Source: Planctomycetota bacterium
GTDB taxonomy: Bacteria; Planctomycetota; UBA8742; JACQVU01; JANLHZ01
Assembly: GCA_024653775.1 (NCBI GenBank)
Contig: JANLHZ010000185.1
Location: forward strand, 1 to 57,935
DNA: 57,935 bases
Direction: 5' to 3'
The notes below the pieces were generated by a model. The model was not told the DNA's origin. It worked only from the letters and a program-made list of their open reading frames with translations, and made no database searches. The position numbers and the translations under genes are program-made. Below, one piece after another: positions 43,327 through 54,569 of the stretch; positions within the stretch are counted from its first letter, which is position 1, and every line of letters starts with the position of its first letter.

Positions 43327-44352
43327 ATGCTCCATTACCTCATCCCGATTTCCATCGCGATTTTCCTCGCAATCAATATGGGAGCGAGCGGAACCTCGCC
43401 GTCGTTTTCCGCGACCTTTGGCGCTAATCTGATACGCCGCGACCTTATCCCAGGGCTTTTCGGCTTCTTCGTCCTGCTTGGCGCCGCGACGGCGGGAAGC
43501 AGAGTGGCGAAGACCCTCGGGTTCGGGATTCTTCCGGGGAACCTGATGACGACTTCGAGCGTCTGCATTATTCTGCTCGCGTGCGCTCTTTCCCTGCTAT
43601 TTGCGAACATTCTGAAGACGCCGCAGTCAACGAGTCAGTCCGCGGTGTTCGCAATATGCGGCGTCGCAATTTACAAGGATGAAATCGACTGGGATAAGGT
43701 TCTGTTCGAGATCGTGCCCACGTGGTTCATCCTGCCTGTGATTGCATTCGCGATTACATACGCCTTTGGAAAGTTCGTATACAAACGGCTGCGCGACCGA
43801 CCCATGATGAGCTTCGTTCTGACTGAAAAAAGCCGTGCGTGGAAATATCTGACGATTTTGTGTTCCTGCTACGTCGCTTACGCTATCGGTTCGAACAATG
43901 TCGCGAACGCGGCAGGTCCTCTCGCGGCAATGGTGTGCGGCGATCTCGGCATTTCGCAGGGAAGCGACGAGTCCGCGATAATAATCCTGATTTCTATGCT
44001 TCTCGTCGCGCCTTGGTTTGGAATTGGCAGTTCCCTCCTCGGCCCGAGAGTTCTTGAAACGACGGGTAAAGACATCGTGAGCATAGGACCGTTCAGCGCA
44101 GCTTTCGTCACCTTCCTTACGGCTACGCTTCTGCTTCTTGCTTCGCTGACCCGTGGAATCCCGACATCTCTCGTTCAGCTTAACACTGCGAGCATTTTTG
44201 CGCTGGCGTTGCTGAAAGTGGGGACCGGCGAATTCGTTTCCAGAAAAACGGTCTTGAAGCTATGCGGCATCTGGATCATGGCGCCGGCAATGGCATTCGC
44301 GCTCGCGCTACTGTTTTGCGCCGTTCTGGAGGGAATAGACGTTCGGCTGTAG
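43327..44352 (+). CDS. PiT-family inorganic anion permease (phosphate, or sulfate as CysP)
   Basis: 341 aa with about ten helices. The PiT signature appears twice: MGASGTSPSFSATFGA near the N-terminus (degenerate) and GSNNVANAAGPLAAM near residue 190. The compact length lacks the long cytoplasmic loop of the E. coli Pit proteins. Bacillus CysP, a sulfate permease, belongs to this group, and cysNC is in this window, but the two genes are 23 kb apart. Ion and coupling (H+ or Na+) cannot be read from the sequence. Confidence 0.82.
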   Translation: MLHYLIPISIAIFLAINMGASGTSPSFSATFGANLIRRDLIPGLFGFFVLLGAATAGSRVAKTLGFGILPGNLMTTSSVCIILLACALSLLFANILKTPQSTSQSAVFAICGVAIYKDEIDWDKVLFEIVPTWFILPVIAFAITYAFGKFVYKRLRDRPMMSFVLTEKSRAWKYLTILCSCYVAYAIGSNNVANAAGPLAAMVCGDLGISQGSDESAIIILISMLLVAPWFGIGSSLLGPRVLETTGKDIVSIGPFSAAFVTFLTATLLLLASLTRGIPTSLVQLNTASIFALALLKVGTGEFVSRKTVLKLCGIWIMAPAMAFALALLFCAVLEGIDVRL

Positions 44353-44425
44353 ATTCAATCCGGAACGCGCAAGCTTCACCTTCCTCGACCTGCTGAGCGT
44401 CCTTACGTCGATGCTTGATTCCGAT

Positions 44426-44473
44426 AGTGAACTTACCTCGTTTTTTGTGTGCCCCAAAACGGGGAAGTTCACT
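44426..44473. repeat. Long imperfect hairpin, 17-bp arms
   Basis: AGTGAACTT...CGTTTT (44426-44444) and AAAACGGGGAAGTTCACT (44456-44473) are complementary apart from two positions. It lies just before the duplicated leader at 44481; no T-tract follows in the plus direction. Confidence 0.65.
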
Positions 44474-44480
44474 CGACCCC

Positions 44481-44767
44481 TCGATCCTCATTTGCTATCA
44501 AACGCTTTAATCGAACGTACCTTGGTGATAGAGCACCCTTTTTAGTTTACCCCCGCCCCGGTCCTGATCCGCGAGCAGAGGGAGGCAAGTTGTGGGCGAA
44601 AGGTCCGCACGATAAGCCATGGAAACAAGATGCGCAAAGCCAGAAAGTCCTCAGCCTTGATTCTTTCCGTCCTGGTGACGATCCTTTTCGCGAGCGCGGC
44701 GGTTGCGGTTTCCGCGGAGGGACTCGTCGTTCCGACCATCGCCTTCGTGCTCGTGGCGCTCGATTAG
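44481..44767 (+). pseudogene. Duplicated leader and signal-peptide fragment of the ceramidase-like gene, with a 45-codon ORF
   Basis: From about 44481 to 44726 the sequence repeats, on the other strand, the leader and first ~30 codons of the gene at 25986-27389. Both copies share CTTTAATCGAACGTACCTTG, GAGGGAGGCAAGTTG and GTCCGCACGATAAGCCA. The ATG at 44630 opens a 45-codon ORF (to 44767): the same signal peptide, MRKARKSSALILSVLVTILF, then SAEGLVVPTIAFVLVALD and a stop. The ceramidase-like domain is absent. Either it is a dead fragment or it yields a short secreted or membrane peptide under a copied promoter. The remainder of the gap up to katG shows no gene. Confidence 0.75.
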
Positions 44768-45128
44768 CGATTTTTTAGCGCAATGCGACTTGCGCATTAC
44801 CGGTAAAGGACAGCGCCTGCTTTGAATCGATGAAAGATTAAAAAAGGAACCACTCTCGGTTGTCTTCCGACTCCACCGACTAACCACCGAGGAAGACAGC
44901 CACCCACAGGGACAAGCCTAAATCTGCCCCCTGTTTTTTTGCAGAATAAGTCACTATTCATTCGGGAGCCTTCAGGGAAGGCCCATTCGCCCATGCGAAT
45001 TGGGGTATAATTGAATTATTCCATAGCGGAGAAGACTCGAAGGAAAACGACGACGAAAAACTTTCTGCATTGGAAAACAGACCCGCACAATCACCCGCAT
45101 CAGGGACGGCATTAGGATTACGCGCTAA

Positions 45129-47366
<2,238 letters not shown>

Positions 47367-47822
47367 TCACGGCGCAAAATGTCATCGAAGAATTCTGACT
47401 GACCCGGCGGCGGGCACTCGGAGACAAACATCCCCGAAGGGATGGCGGACCAGCCCCGGCGTGGCGACGTGTTTGTTGCCCGCGCATACCCGTTACGCGA
47501 TCAACTCCATAGGAGCGACCTGTTTGTAGCATCGCGCAAGAAATTATCCACGAAAGCGAGCCTCTCTCCCCGGCGGAGAGAGAAGTCGCGACAGCTCGCT
47601 TCGCTCACAGTCGCGCTCCGAAATTTACTTCGGACTTCTGACCCGTGTCTTATCGTTGCGAGCACGAGTTCGTCTTTTCACGCGGGCTTTATCCGTGGGG
47701 AGGTAGAGGCCCCGCCTTGAAGCTTGTGTAAAGCGCGTCCCACACGGGAACGAGTGCATTCAAACGATCATTATCATCTTCGAATTTCCTGCAGAAGCCA
47801 TCGGTGATGATCCGCGTCGCTT
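47367..47822. other. Gene-poor gap with a dispersed repeat and decayed sequence
   Basis: No credible gene. 47588-47621 repeats 16047-16080 with two substitutions. The stretch before it (GGAGACAAACATCCCCGAAGG... CATAGGAGCGACCTGTTTG) has the look of REP-type intergenic units seen in many genomes but has no second copy here. Confidence 0.55.
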
Positions 47823-48113
47823 GTGCTCGGGCTGCTGTTCTTCGGAGTGTTCGCGCCATTAGTCAGCTATAACGATCCTCTCGAGCAGAGGATGGAACAC
47901 AGGATGGAAGGTCCGTCGCTCGAATTTCCCCTCGGTACGGATCACCTTGGCAGGTGCCTTCTGTCGCGGATTATCTGGGGAGCGCGAAGGACGCTTTTCG
48001 TCGCTCTTGGCGCTGGGCTTGTTAGCATCATCATCGGCACCGCGCCGCAGATCGCAATCGTCGCCTCCATCGCAATCGCGATCGGGGTGTTCGGCTTCAA
48101 CCTCATAGGCTAA
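47823..48113 (+). pseudogene. Internally deleted Opp/Dpp-type ABC permease fragment
   Basis: The 96-codon frame begins like a DppC/OppC permease: a membrane helix, LVSYNDPLEQRMEHR, then SLEFPLGTDHLGRCLLSRII and WGARRTLFVALGAGLVSIIIGT, which closely match the usual phrases PLGTDxLGRDxLSRxxxGAR. It then jumps to PQIAIVASIAIAIGVFGFNLIG, which corresponds to the last helix of the family (normally followed by GDxLRDxLDP). The roughly 150 central residues, including the coupling loop, are missing, and the end is lost. No other opp/dpp gene is present. It is a relic, not a functional transporter. Confidence 0.72.
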
Positions 48114-48259
48114 GACGGTAAATCGCGGCAAGGCATCTGTCCAGTTTTAGGGGGGCAGTTCACGCAGCGACTATTTTTTTTCAACGTCGCTTTCCTCATC
48201 GCCGTTCCTGATTTCTAATTTCGTGGTTCCGCTTTCCGCTGAACTCCATGAAGGGTCAG

Positions 48260-49654
48260 ATGCGCATCCATTTTCTGCTGATGATTCCGCTGCTTGCGGC
48301 ATGCAACATGTCGCCTGAGAGGATTCCCGCGGAGAGTCTCGATATCGAGGTGCCGGAGTCGTGGTACGCGTCGTACGGGGAAGGCGACGTCGATAACTCG
48401 CGATGGTGGCTTTCATTCGAAGACGAAATGCTCGCGAAGGTCGTCACGAAGGGCGTAGAGAACAGCCGGAGCCTCAAGATCGCTGCGGCGCGCGTGGAAG
48501 CGGCGGGGGCGCAACTCGAAGCGGTAACGGGTCAGATGTACCCCGCGCTCGATCTCGGAATTACAGGGACGAGGCGTGTTCAGAACTTCATAGGCTTCCC
48601 GATTCCAGGCGGAGGCAATGGCGTGCTTACGTCGCGCTCGAACACATTCGGGCTGTCGCTGAATCTCTCGTGGGAACTCGACCTCTGGGGCCGCGTGCGA
48701 TCGCAGGTCAGATCAGCCACCGCGGCGTACGAGGCGAGCGAAGCGGACGCGCTCGCGGCGCGGGAGAGCCTCGCGGCGCAAATCGTCAAGATGTGGTACT
48801 CCTGCGTCGAGGCGCGGCTCCAGACCGCCGCGGCGGAAGAAGCTCAGGGCGCGGCGAAGATGCTCGAGGACGCGCTCAGAGAGCGTTTCGAACGCGGACT
48901 CGTACCCGCGGAGGCGTACCTGAACGCGTCCATCCAGCGAAAATCGCGGGACGCGGCGCAGAGCCAGCGTCGCGACTTGCAACAGAAGCTCACTCGCCAG
49001 CTCGAGATCGTTATAGGCGACTACCCCGCGAACGCGCTCGAACTCGCGGATTCGCTCCCGGAGATTGCGAATGACGTCGCGGCGGGGATGCCCGCGCAGC
49101 TCGTGACGCGCAGGTGGGACGTCGTTCGCGCGGAAAGACAGCTCGCCGCGACGGAGATGTCAGTCAGCGCGGCGCGCGCGGCGCTTTTCCCGCGGCTTTC
49201 CCTTTCCGGAAGCGGAGGCACCTCGACGGAGAGCATCAAAGACCTCCTTGACGGCGACTTCAGCGTCTGGAACATCGCCGGGAATATCCTCCAGCCGATC
49301 TTCCACGGGGGAACGCTGCTCGCACAACTCGATGAAAGCGCGTCGAAGCGCGATCAGGCGCTCCACGGCTACGCGATAGCGGTCTTGCAGGCGTTCTACG
49401 AGGTCGAAAGCCTCATCGATGCCGACAATTATTCAAAGCAGGCGACATCGGAGCTGACATCGAGCTTCGAGGACTCTTCAGCGAATTTCGATCGCGCGAA
49501 GCAGCGCTACGAGCAAGGCGTCACGAACACGATCGATTTCCTGCAAGCGAAGCTCTCTTTCCTCGACGCGAAAAGCCGCCACTTGCAGGCGCTGAACCAG
49601 CGCATTGCAGCCCGCGTCGATCTCCACCTCTCTCTCGGCGGCGGGTTCGAGTAG
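48260..49654 (+). CDS. Outer-membrane efflux lipoprotein (TolC/OprM-NodT family)
   Basis: 464 aa from ATG 48260, which has AAGGG five bases upstream; an earlier ATG at 48248 is less well placed. The signal peptide ends in the lipobox LLAAC (Cys at about 15). Two OEP repeats follow: WWLSFEDEMLAKVVTKGVENSRSLKIAAARVEAA, then LSWELDLWGRVRSQVRSATAAYEAS; and in the second half VVRAERQLAATEMSVSAARAALFPRLSLSG and ERYEQGVTNTIDFLQA-like helices. It forms the outer-membrane exit duct of a tripartite efflux pump. No pump gene is next to it; the adaptor at 24006 could be its partner. A family 2 element is inserted at its stop codon. Confidence 0.92.
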   Translation: MRIHFLLMIPLLAACNMSPERIPAESLDIEVPESWYASYGEGDVDNSRWWLSFEDEMLAKVVTKGVENSRSLKIAAARVEAAGAQLEAVTGQMYPALDLGITGTRRVQNFIGFPIPGGGNGVLTSRSNTFGLSLNLSWELDLWGRVRSQVRSATAAYEASEADALAARESLAAQIVKMWYSCVEARLQTAAAEEAQGAAKMLEDALRERFERGLVPAEAYLNASIQRKSRDAAQSQRRDLQQKLTRQLEIVIGDYPANALELADSLPEIANDVAAGMPAQLVTRRWDVVRAERQLAATEMSVSAARAALFPRLSLSGSGGTSTESIKDLLDGDFSVWNIAGNILQPIFHGGTLLAQLDESASKRDQALHGYAIAVLQAFYEVESLIDADNYSKQATSELTSSFEDSSANFDRAKQRYEQGVTNTIDFLQAKLSFLDAKSRHLQALNQRIAARVDLHLSLGGGFE

Positions 49655-49656
49655 GC

Positions 49657-49796
49657 GTAACTGTTCACGGGGTTAAATGCGTTCGTAGTGACGCCGTAAG
49701 GCGTTTCTTTGATCCTCTACTATCTGGAAATATGCTCTCACGAGCACACTACGAACAGATTCTCGCTATAGACTGCGAACTACCCCGTGAACAGTT
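49657..49796. mobile_element. 138-bp inverted-repeat element, family 2, copy B, with 11-bp direct repeats
   Basis: The right terminus GCGAACTACCCCGTGAACAG... (49775-49796) and the left terminus AACTGTTCACGGGGT (from 49659) are complementary; the left inner arm has diverged. TTCGAGTAGGC occurs at 49646-49656 and again at 49796-49806, flanking the element as a direct repeat. The first copy includes the TAG stop of the TolC-like gene, so the insertion left the reading frame intact. The rest of the gap to 50078 shows no gene. Confidence 0.88.
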
Positions 49797-50078
49797 TCGA
49801 GTAGGCTATTCCCGCCTTTCGCCGTGGATTCGAGGTTTTAAGCGAGATGTATGTCACATCGCCGTGGCGCGACATACTGTAGAATTATTTTGCGCTGAAT
49901 GAAAATCGTAAGCTCGATTTGAAGCTGGCCCAGATAAATCTGCACAGAATTCAACTGTGTGAAAAGTGACAGATGTCCGCTTCCGGAATGTGTGCATTTT
50001 CATATCGCGAACATCGGGAACATTTGCGCTGTTAAAATTCGCGTAAGTCGAACTCGATTTCAAAAAGGAGAGAATGCT

Positions 50079-52583
50079 ATGCGTACTTTCACGATGAGAT
50101 CGACGATTGGAGTTGGTCTGCCTGGGAAATTAACCCTCGCGGCAGGCCTCATCTCCATCGCCCTATTGATCGCAGCAGGTTGCGATTCTAACTCAAGGGA
50201 CCACGGCCTTATGAGACGGCCCGACATGTCCGGTATGGCGGCCAAAGGTCCGATCGCAAACGCCGACGTTTCGGTCGACGTGAAACTCCAAAACGAAGCG
50301 ACGGTAAACTTCGCAAACGTCACCACAGACGCGAACGGTCACTTCACCGTATCCGGGGCAATTCCGGACGGAGTCGTGACGGTGAAAGCGTCTGGAGGAT
50401 CGTACGTGGATGAGTCCACCGGCACGACAGTCAATCTTACTTCGAACCAGTCGATTCGCGCAAAGGTCAACTGGAACGCGTCCACAAACGCGAACATCGC
50501 GGTTACGCCGCTGACGGAAGCCGCGGTGGTACGCGCGGAAGCCTTGGTAGACTTAGGCTGGAGCGAGGCAGACGCGGCAGCTCAGGCTAACGCGGAGATC
50601 AGCGCCTACTTTGGGGTGGACATCGTTCACACGATGCCAGCGGACCCGACGGACGCAGGTTCGAGCACTCGGGCCGAGGCTGAAATCGATTACGGCATTA
50701 TTCTTGCTGGAATCACGCAGTTGAATGTCGAACTGGGAGGCAACTCCGAGGACGCGATGCTGCTTGTGGAATTGATCGCGAAAGACATTTCCGACTCCGA
50801 AGTCGATGGCGAGGAGGACGGCGAGGTGCTGCTGTTCCTAGGCGCGAATCTGCCCTCGGATTCCGCAAGCCACGGGCTTCTTCGCGCAATCGCGAACTTC
50901 GAGGCGGGTCCGCGAAATCAGGGGTTTTCCCTTTCCGGGCAGGCGAACGCCAAGCTGAACGCGAGCGCGAACGCCGGCGGACTCGCGGATCACTTCGCCG
51001 GAATCTACGGCAAGACCGCGTTCAGCTCTGTCGCGGAGAGTTCGATACATGCTCGGGTCGTTCCTGAGGATGGAGGCGAGTCCGCCTTCTTCGGCGAGAC
51101 GCGCAGCAACGCGAAGGGATACTTCAGCATTGGCGTAACCGTCCCTGAAGGCGTCATCGAGGCAACGTCTTCCGGAGGTTTCTATATCGATCAGGCGACA
51201 AGCCAGATCGTCCAACTGGAATCCACGGATTCTCTTCGCGCGAGGCTGCGTTACGACAGCGAAACTTCCGCGGATTTGTCCGCGAGGATAATGGTAACGC
51301 CGCTGACGGAAATCGCGGTGGCGAGAGCCGACGCGCTTATCGAAGCGGGTCTTACCGCATCGGATGCTACCGTCCAGGCTAACAGCGAGGTAAGCGAATA
51401 CTTCGGAGTCGAGATAGTCGGGACGCTCCCGGCGGACACGATCCACGCGAGCACTCACAGCAGGACGGAGGCTGAAGTGGACTACGGTATGATCCTCTCG
51501 GGCTTCTCGCAGTTGAACGCCGACCTCGGCGGACAGCCGTCGGATCTGAAAGTTCTGATCGAGCTGATCGCGGAGGATTTCGCGGACGGGATGATCGACG
51601 CGAAGGCGGACGGCGAAGCCCAAATATTCCTTGGCGCTACGCTTCCTGTCGACGCGGGCGGCGAGGCGCTTATCAACGCGATCGCCACCTTCGAGGCGAG
51701 TTCACGCAACGCGGGTTTCTCGCTGTCGATGGCCACGGAAGCCGCGCTGAACGCGGGCGCGGAGGCGAACTGTCTTCCAAACGTTCACGTCTCGTTTGAA
51801 GGCGACGTGTCATTCTGCGGACCCGTGCTTGGAGCGACGGTAGACGTGCGCGTCATAAGCGGTGCGCAAACAATCACGGTCGGTACAGCTTCGACGGACT
51901 CCTCGGGGCATTTCTCCGTTCAGGGGGAATTCCCGTATGGAGTGCTTCAAGTCGAGTCTACCGGCGGTGCGTACATAGATCACGCGACTGGCGACTCGGT
52001 AGCGCTATCTCTCGTCGAATCGTTTCGCGCGGAGATAGCCTGTACCGCGTCGACGTCCACTGCGATTTCTGGCGAAATTGCGGTGACGCCTCTGACAACG
52101 TTCGCGGCGGCGAGGGCGGACGCGCTTGTGCTTCTTGGAAGCGCGCGCGCGGAAGCCGTCACCAAGGCGAACGCCGAGATCAGCGCCTACTTCGGCGTCG
52201 ACATCACAGGCGTGATGCCGGCGAATCCGACGGATTCTGGCGCGAGCGCGTCGACGCAGGCTGAGCTCGATTACGGGCTGATCATCGCCGGGATTTCGCA
52301 ACTCAACCTCGATCTCGGCGGAGACGCCGAGGATTCGAAGATGCTGGTCGGACTTATAGCGCTCGACCTCGCTGACGGTACTGTCGACGGGAAAGCGTCC
52401 GGAACTTCGTTGCCGTTCCTGGGCGTGGACCTTACGGCAGACGCGGCGGGCGAGGCGCTGATTTCGGCCATCGCCAGCTTCGAGGCGGGGACTCGCAACG
52501 CCGGGTTCTCGCTTTCAAGCGAGACAAGCGCGACGCTCAGCGCGAGTGCCGCGGCGGATGTGCTTCCGGACGTGTTTCCGTAA
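50079..52583 (+). CDS. Three-repeat surface lipoprotein
   Basis: 834 aa from ATG 50079 (AGGAG upstream); the frame is open to 49959 but without support. The signal ends in the lipobox IAAGC. The mature protein consists of three tandem repeats of about 260 aa. Each starts with a carboxypeptidase-regulatory-like beta domain (FANVTTDANGHFTVSG...VKASGGSYVDESTG) and continues with a helical part whose hallmark is VTPLTEAAVVRAEALV, then ANAEISAYFGVDIVHTMPADPTD, the matching FEAGxRNxGFSLS closing each unit. It has no enzyme motif. It probably forms an extended cell-surface protein. A strong terminator follows. Confidence 0.82.
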   Translation: MRTFTMRSTIGVGLPGKLTLAAGLISIALLIAAGCDSNSRDHGLMRRPDMSGMAAKGPIANADVSVDVKLQNEATVNFANVTTDANGHFTVSGAIPDGVVTVKASGGSYVDESTGTTVNLTSNQSIRAKVNWNASTNANIAVTPLTEAAVVRAEALVDLGWSEADAAAQANAEISAYFGVDIVHTMPADPTDAGSSTRAEAEIDYGIILAGITQLNVELGGNSEDAMLLVELIAKDISDSEVDGEEDGEVLLFLGANLPSDSASHGLLRAIANFEAGPRNQGFSLSGQANAKLNASANAGGLADHFAGIYGKTAFSSVAESSIHARVVPEDGGESAFFGETRSNAKGYFSIGVTVPEGVIEATSSGGFYIDQATSQIVQLESTDSLRARLRYDSETSADLSARIMVTPLTEIAVARADALIEAGLTASDATVQANSEVSEYFGVEIVGTLPADTIHASTHSRTEAEVDYGMILSGFSQLNADLGGQPSDLKVLIELIAEDFADGMIDAKADGEAQIFLGATLPVDAGGEALINAIATFEASSRNAGFSLSMATEAALNAGAEANCLPNVHVSFEGDVSFCGPVLGATVDVRVISGAQTITVGTASTDSSGHFSVQGEFPYGVLQVESTGGAYIDHATGDSVALSLVESFRAEIACTASTSTAISGEIAVTPLTTFAAARADALVLLGSARAEAVTKANAEISAYFGVDITGVMPANPTDSGASASTQAELDYGLIIAGISQLNLDLGGDAEDSKMLVGLIALDLADGTVDGKASGTSLPFLGVDLTADAAGEALISAIASFEAGTRNAGFSLSSETSATLSASAAADVLPDVFP

Positions 52584-52654
52584 GCGCGCCCGCGCAATTT
52601 TGACGGAGAAGGACGCCTCGGTTTTATGAGTTCGACTTACAGGCGTCATATCCG

Positions 52655-52707
52655 GGCGGTTTCAGCGGGGTTCAGCAAAATAGCTCCGCTGGAGCCGCCT
52701 TTTTTTT
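52655..52707 (+). terminator. Intrinsic terminator of the three-repeat lipoprotein gene
   Basis: GGCGGTTTCAGCGG (52655-52668) pairs with CCGCTGGAGCCGCC (52686-52699) over 14 positions including two G-T pairs, followed directly by eight T. Confidence 0.88.
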
Positions 52708-52713
52708 GCGATC

Positions 52714-52831
52714 CCTAAGAAACTATCGTGGGCACCTGGGACCGCGGACGTCCTCGTCCGCAAAAGCCGCCAAACGTCTCGTTTGACGGCTCCGAATTAT
52801 CGATGTCGCTTGCCTACGATAGTTTCTAAGG
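52714..52831. repeat. 118-bp inverted-repeat element, family 4
   Basis: Left arm 52714-52734 and right arm 52811-52831 are 21-nt complements with two mismatches. Two inner hairpins are visible: GCGGACGTCCTCGTCCGC and GCCG...GTCTCG...CGGC. A single-ended relative lies at 33681-33729, and the first inner hairpin recurs at 18232-18250. Confidence 0.85.
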
Positions 52832-52923
52832 ACGCGCATCCTAAGTTCGGAAATTGTTTCGCGATCCGAGTTCCACGAATACAATCTTTCATTCGCATTA
52901 CGTCTAAACGGGTGAACACAGAT

Positions 52924-53865
52924 ATGAACCTTAGATTCAAGCACATCGTTCTTGCGGCGCTGGTCAGCCAGATAATATTCGCGATCGTCGTCGTTCTCGG
53001 AGTCTACGCCGTCGGCGCAACCGCGCTGAAGCCCTCGGAGGAGCGAGATGAGAAACTCGAGCAAGCCGCCGACGAAACGTGGGACGAACTCTTCGAAGAG
53101 CTTGCCGCAAACCCGCCCACATCCGCTCCGGAAGCGCCGGTGGCTCGCTCAGCGCTTACGAACGAAATCTCTTCGCCTGCGGAGTTCGACGCGGAGGAAG
53201 CCTCAGCCGCGATCGCCTCCGCGGAAGAAGACGCTTCGCAGATCGAAGCGCATCCTGAGGTGGTTCCGGAGCGCATCGCTAACGCCGACCTTCGCGACGC
53301 CGCGACGCGCGATCAGATGCTGCCTTTCCTCGAGCAGGGATCCTTCGCGCAGGTCCTTCAGACAGAGAGCGAAGGCCCGGGCTACCCGGTGCGCGTTTCA
53401 ACGCTCGTCGAAGCCCCGCTCCGGCTCGTGTTCGCGTTGTTCCGCAGGATCGACCAGTGGAGCGGATTCGTGCCCAAGGTCGAAGGCAGCAAGGTCGTCG
53501 AAGGCGGAGACGCGGACCTTCGAACGGAGCTTGTCTACAATATGACGTACATGCCGCGCAGGACGGTGGTCGAGGACTGGACGATTATCGAAAATGAGAG
53601 CATGCACAGCGAAATCGTCCGCGGCGAAGTCACTGGCTGGAACCGTTACGACTTCTACGAGGCAACCGCTGAGCGAACGATTGTGGTCCACACGACGTAC
53701 ACCGTCGTCACGAACGCGCTCGCCCGGATGATCACAGGCGCGGAAAGCTCGTGGGACACGCAATTCAACCTTGCGGGCGCTATCCTCCGGATGGACGCGT
53801 TCAAGCAGCGCGGAGAGGCGATGTACAAGCGCTTCCTTGAGCAGCGCGAAGACGGAAACGAGTAA
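52924..53865 (+). CDS. Membrane-anchored SRPBCC (START-like) domain protein
   Basis: 313 aa from ATG 52924; the ribosome site is weak, and the frame upstream runs through the repeat element. One N-terminal membrane helix (about 6-30) is followed by an Ala/Glu-rich flexible linker (about 40-130). The C-terminal half (about 150-300) has the layout of the polyketide-cyclase/START-like family: RVSTLVEAPLRLVFALFRRIDQWSGFVPKV, ELVYNMTYMPRR, a central beta-sheet and a long last helix (MDAFKQRGEAMYKRFLEQ). It would bind a hydrophobic ligand at the outer face of the inner membrane. Ligand unknown. A family 1 element begins at the last base of its stop codon. Confidence 0.75.
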   Translation: MNLRFKHIVLAALVSQIIFAIVVVLGVYAVGATALKPSEERDEKLEQAADETWDELFEELAANPPTSAPEAPVARSALTNEISSPAEFDAEEASAAIASAEEDASQIEAHPEVVPERIANADLRDAATRDQMLPFLEQGSFAQVLQTESEGPGYPVRVSTLVEAPLRLVFALFRRIDQWSGFVPKVEGSKVVEGGDADLRTELVYNMTYMPRRTVVEDWTIIENESMHSEIVRGEVTGWNRYDFYEATAERTIVVHTTYTVVTNALARMITGAESSWDTQFNLAGAILRMDAFKQRGEAMYKRFLEQREDGNE

Positions 53866-54047
53866 GGACGCGTGCATTAATAACTTACCGAAAATCGCGC
53901 TCGGATTTGTGTCAGGTTCGCCTTGCGCGATAGAGTCAAACCGCAGTCGTAGCCATAGTTCCGATGAGGATTTGACGATTGAGCGCTATGTGAAAATGGC
54001 GCGAAGATGTGATGCGAGATCGGTAAGTTATTAATTGTACGTGTCCT
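53865..54047. repeat. 183-bp terminal-inverted-repeat element, family 1, copy 3
   Basis: Arms 53865-53890 and 54021-54047 are complementary except for two G-T type pairs and a one-base bulge. The core matches copies 1 and 2 (AAAATCGCGCTCGGA, CCGCAGTCGTAGCC, GATTTGACGA, GATGCGAGAT). The arm reads ACGCGTGCATTAA, unlike either other copy, yet both arms agree. It starts at the last base of the SRPBCC stop codon. Confidence 0.88.
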
Positions 54048-54177
54048 AATGTGGAACGCTTCGGAATCATAGCTTTCCAAAAGTGAGCGCGCGCCGATGG
54101 AATCGGTATAAACAGATGTGAGGTGTACGGCAGACGCGAACGAAGATGATGAAGGCGCTGCATCCGATCTACCTCCG

Positions 54178-54220
54178 CTCCCCGCGCACACCGGAGTGTT
54201 CGCGGGGAGTCTCCTTTTTT
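54178..54220 (+). terminator. Terminator-like hairpin in the rpmI-rplT leader
   Basis: CTCCCCGCG (54178-54186) pairs with CGCGGGGAG (54201-54209), followed by TCTCC and six T. It lies 80 nt before rpmI. It may end upstream transcripts or act as an attenuator of the L35/L20 operon, which in other bacteria is feedback-controlled by L20. Confidence 0.75.
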
Positions 54221-54301
54221 GGAGTTTTCCCTTGTTTTCGGTTTCCGGACGTCTAAAATTGCCTGCCTGTATTCAAAAGGCTAAGTAATTTCGAGGCGAC
54301 A

Positions 54302-54496
54302 ATGCCGAAGATGAAAACGAACAAAAGTATCGCGAAACGCTTCAAGGTGACAGGCACCGGGAAGCTCGCGAGAAGAAAATCGGGACAACGACACCTGCTT
54401 TCGACAAAATCGAAGAACAGGAAGCGCGTCAACCGCAAAGATTCACTCGCCAAGGGAAAGGTCATCAGGACCTACAAACGTCTCATGGGCGCGTAA
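54302..54496 (+). CDS. rpmI: Ribosomal protein bL35
   Basis: 64 aa, very basic: [20 protein letters not shown] and the closing [22 protein letters not shown] match L35 along its length. GAGG lies 6 nt before the ATG. It is part of the large ribosomal subunit. It is followed by rplT as usual, but the normal upstream neighbour infC is missing here; the preceding gene is unrelated. Confidence 0.97.
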   Translation: MPKMKTNKSIAKRFKVTGTGKLARRKSGQRHLLSTKSKNRKRVNRKDSLAKGKVIRTYKRLMGA

Positions 54497-54569
54497 TGCC
54501 ACCGTTTCGGAGGGGATGCTCACTTCTCCCCGGCCGGATTGACATCGAAACTGGAAAGCAGGTGAGAAT

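Noticed and set aside
47367-47720. ORFs in the gap after katG
   Set aside because: They have no ribosome site, biased composition and overlap with a dispersed repeat.
49959-50078. N-terminal extension of the three-repeat lipoprotein
   Set aside because: It would place the signal peptide 40 residues inside the protein; ATG 50079 has AGGAG upstream and is followed directly by the signal.
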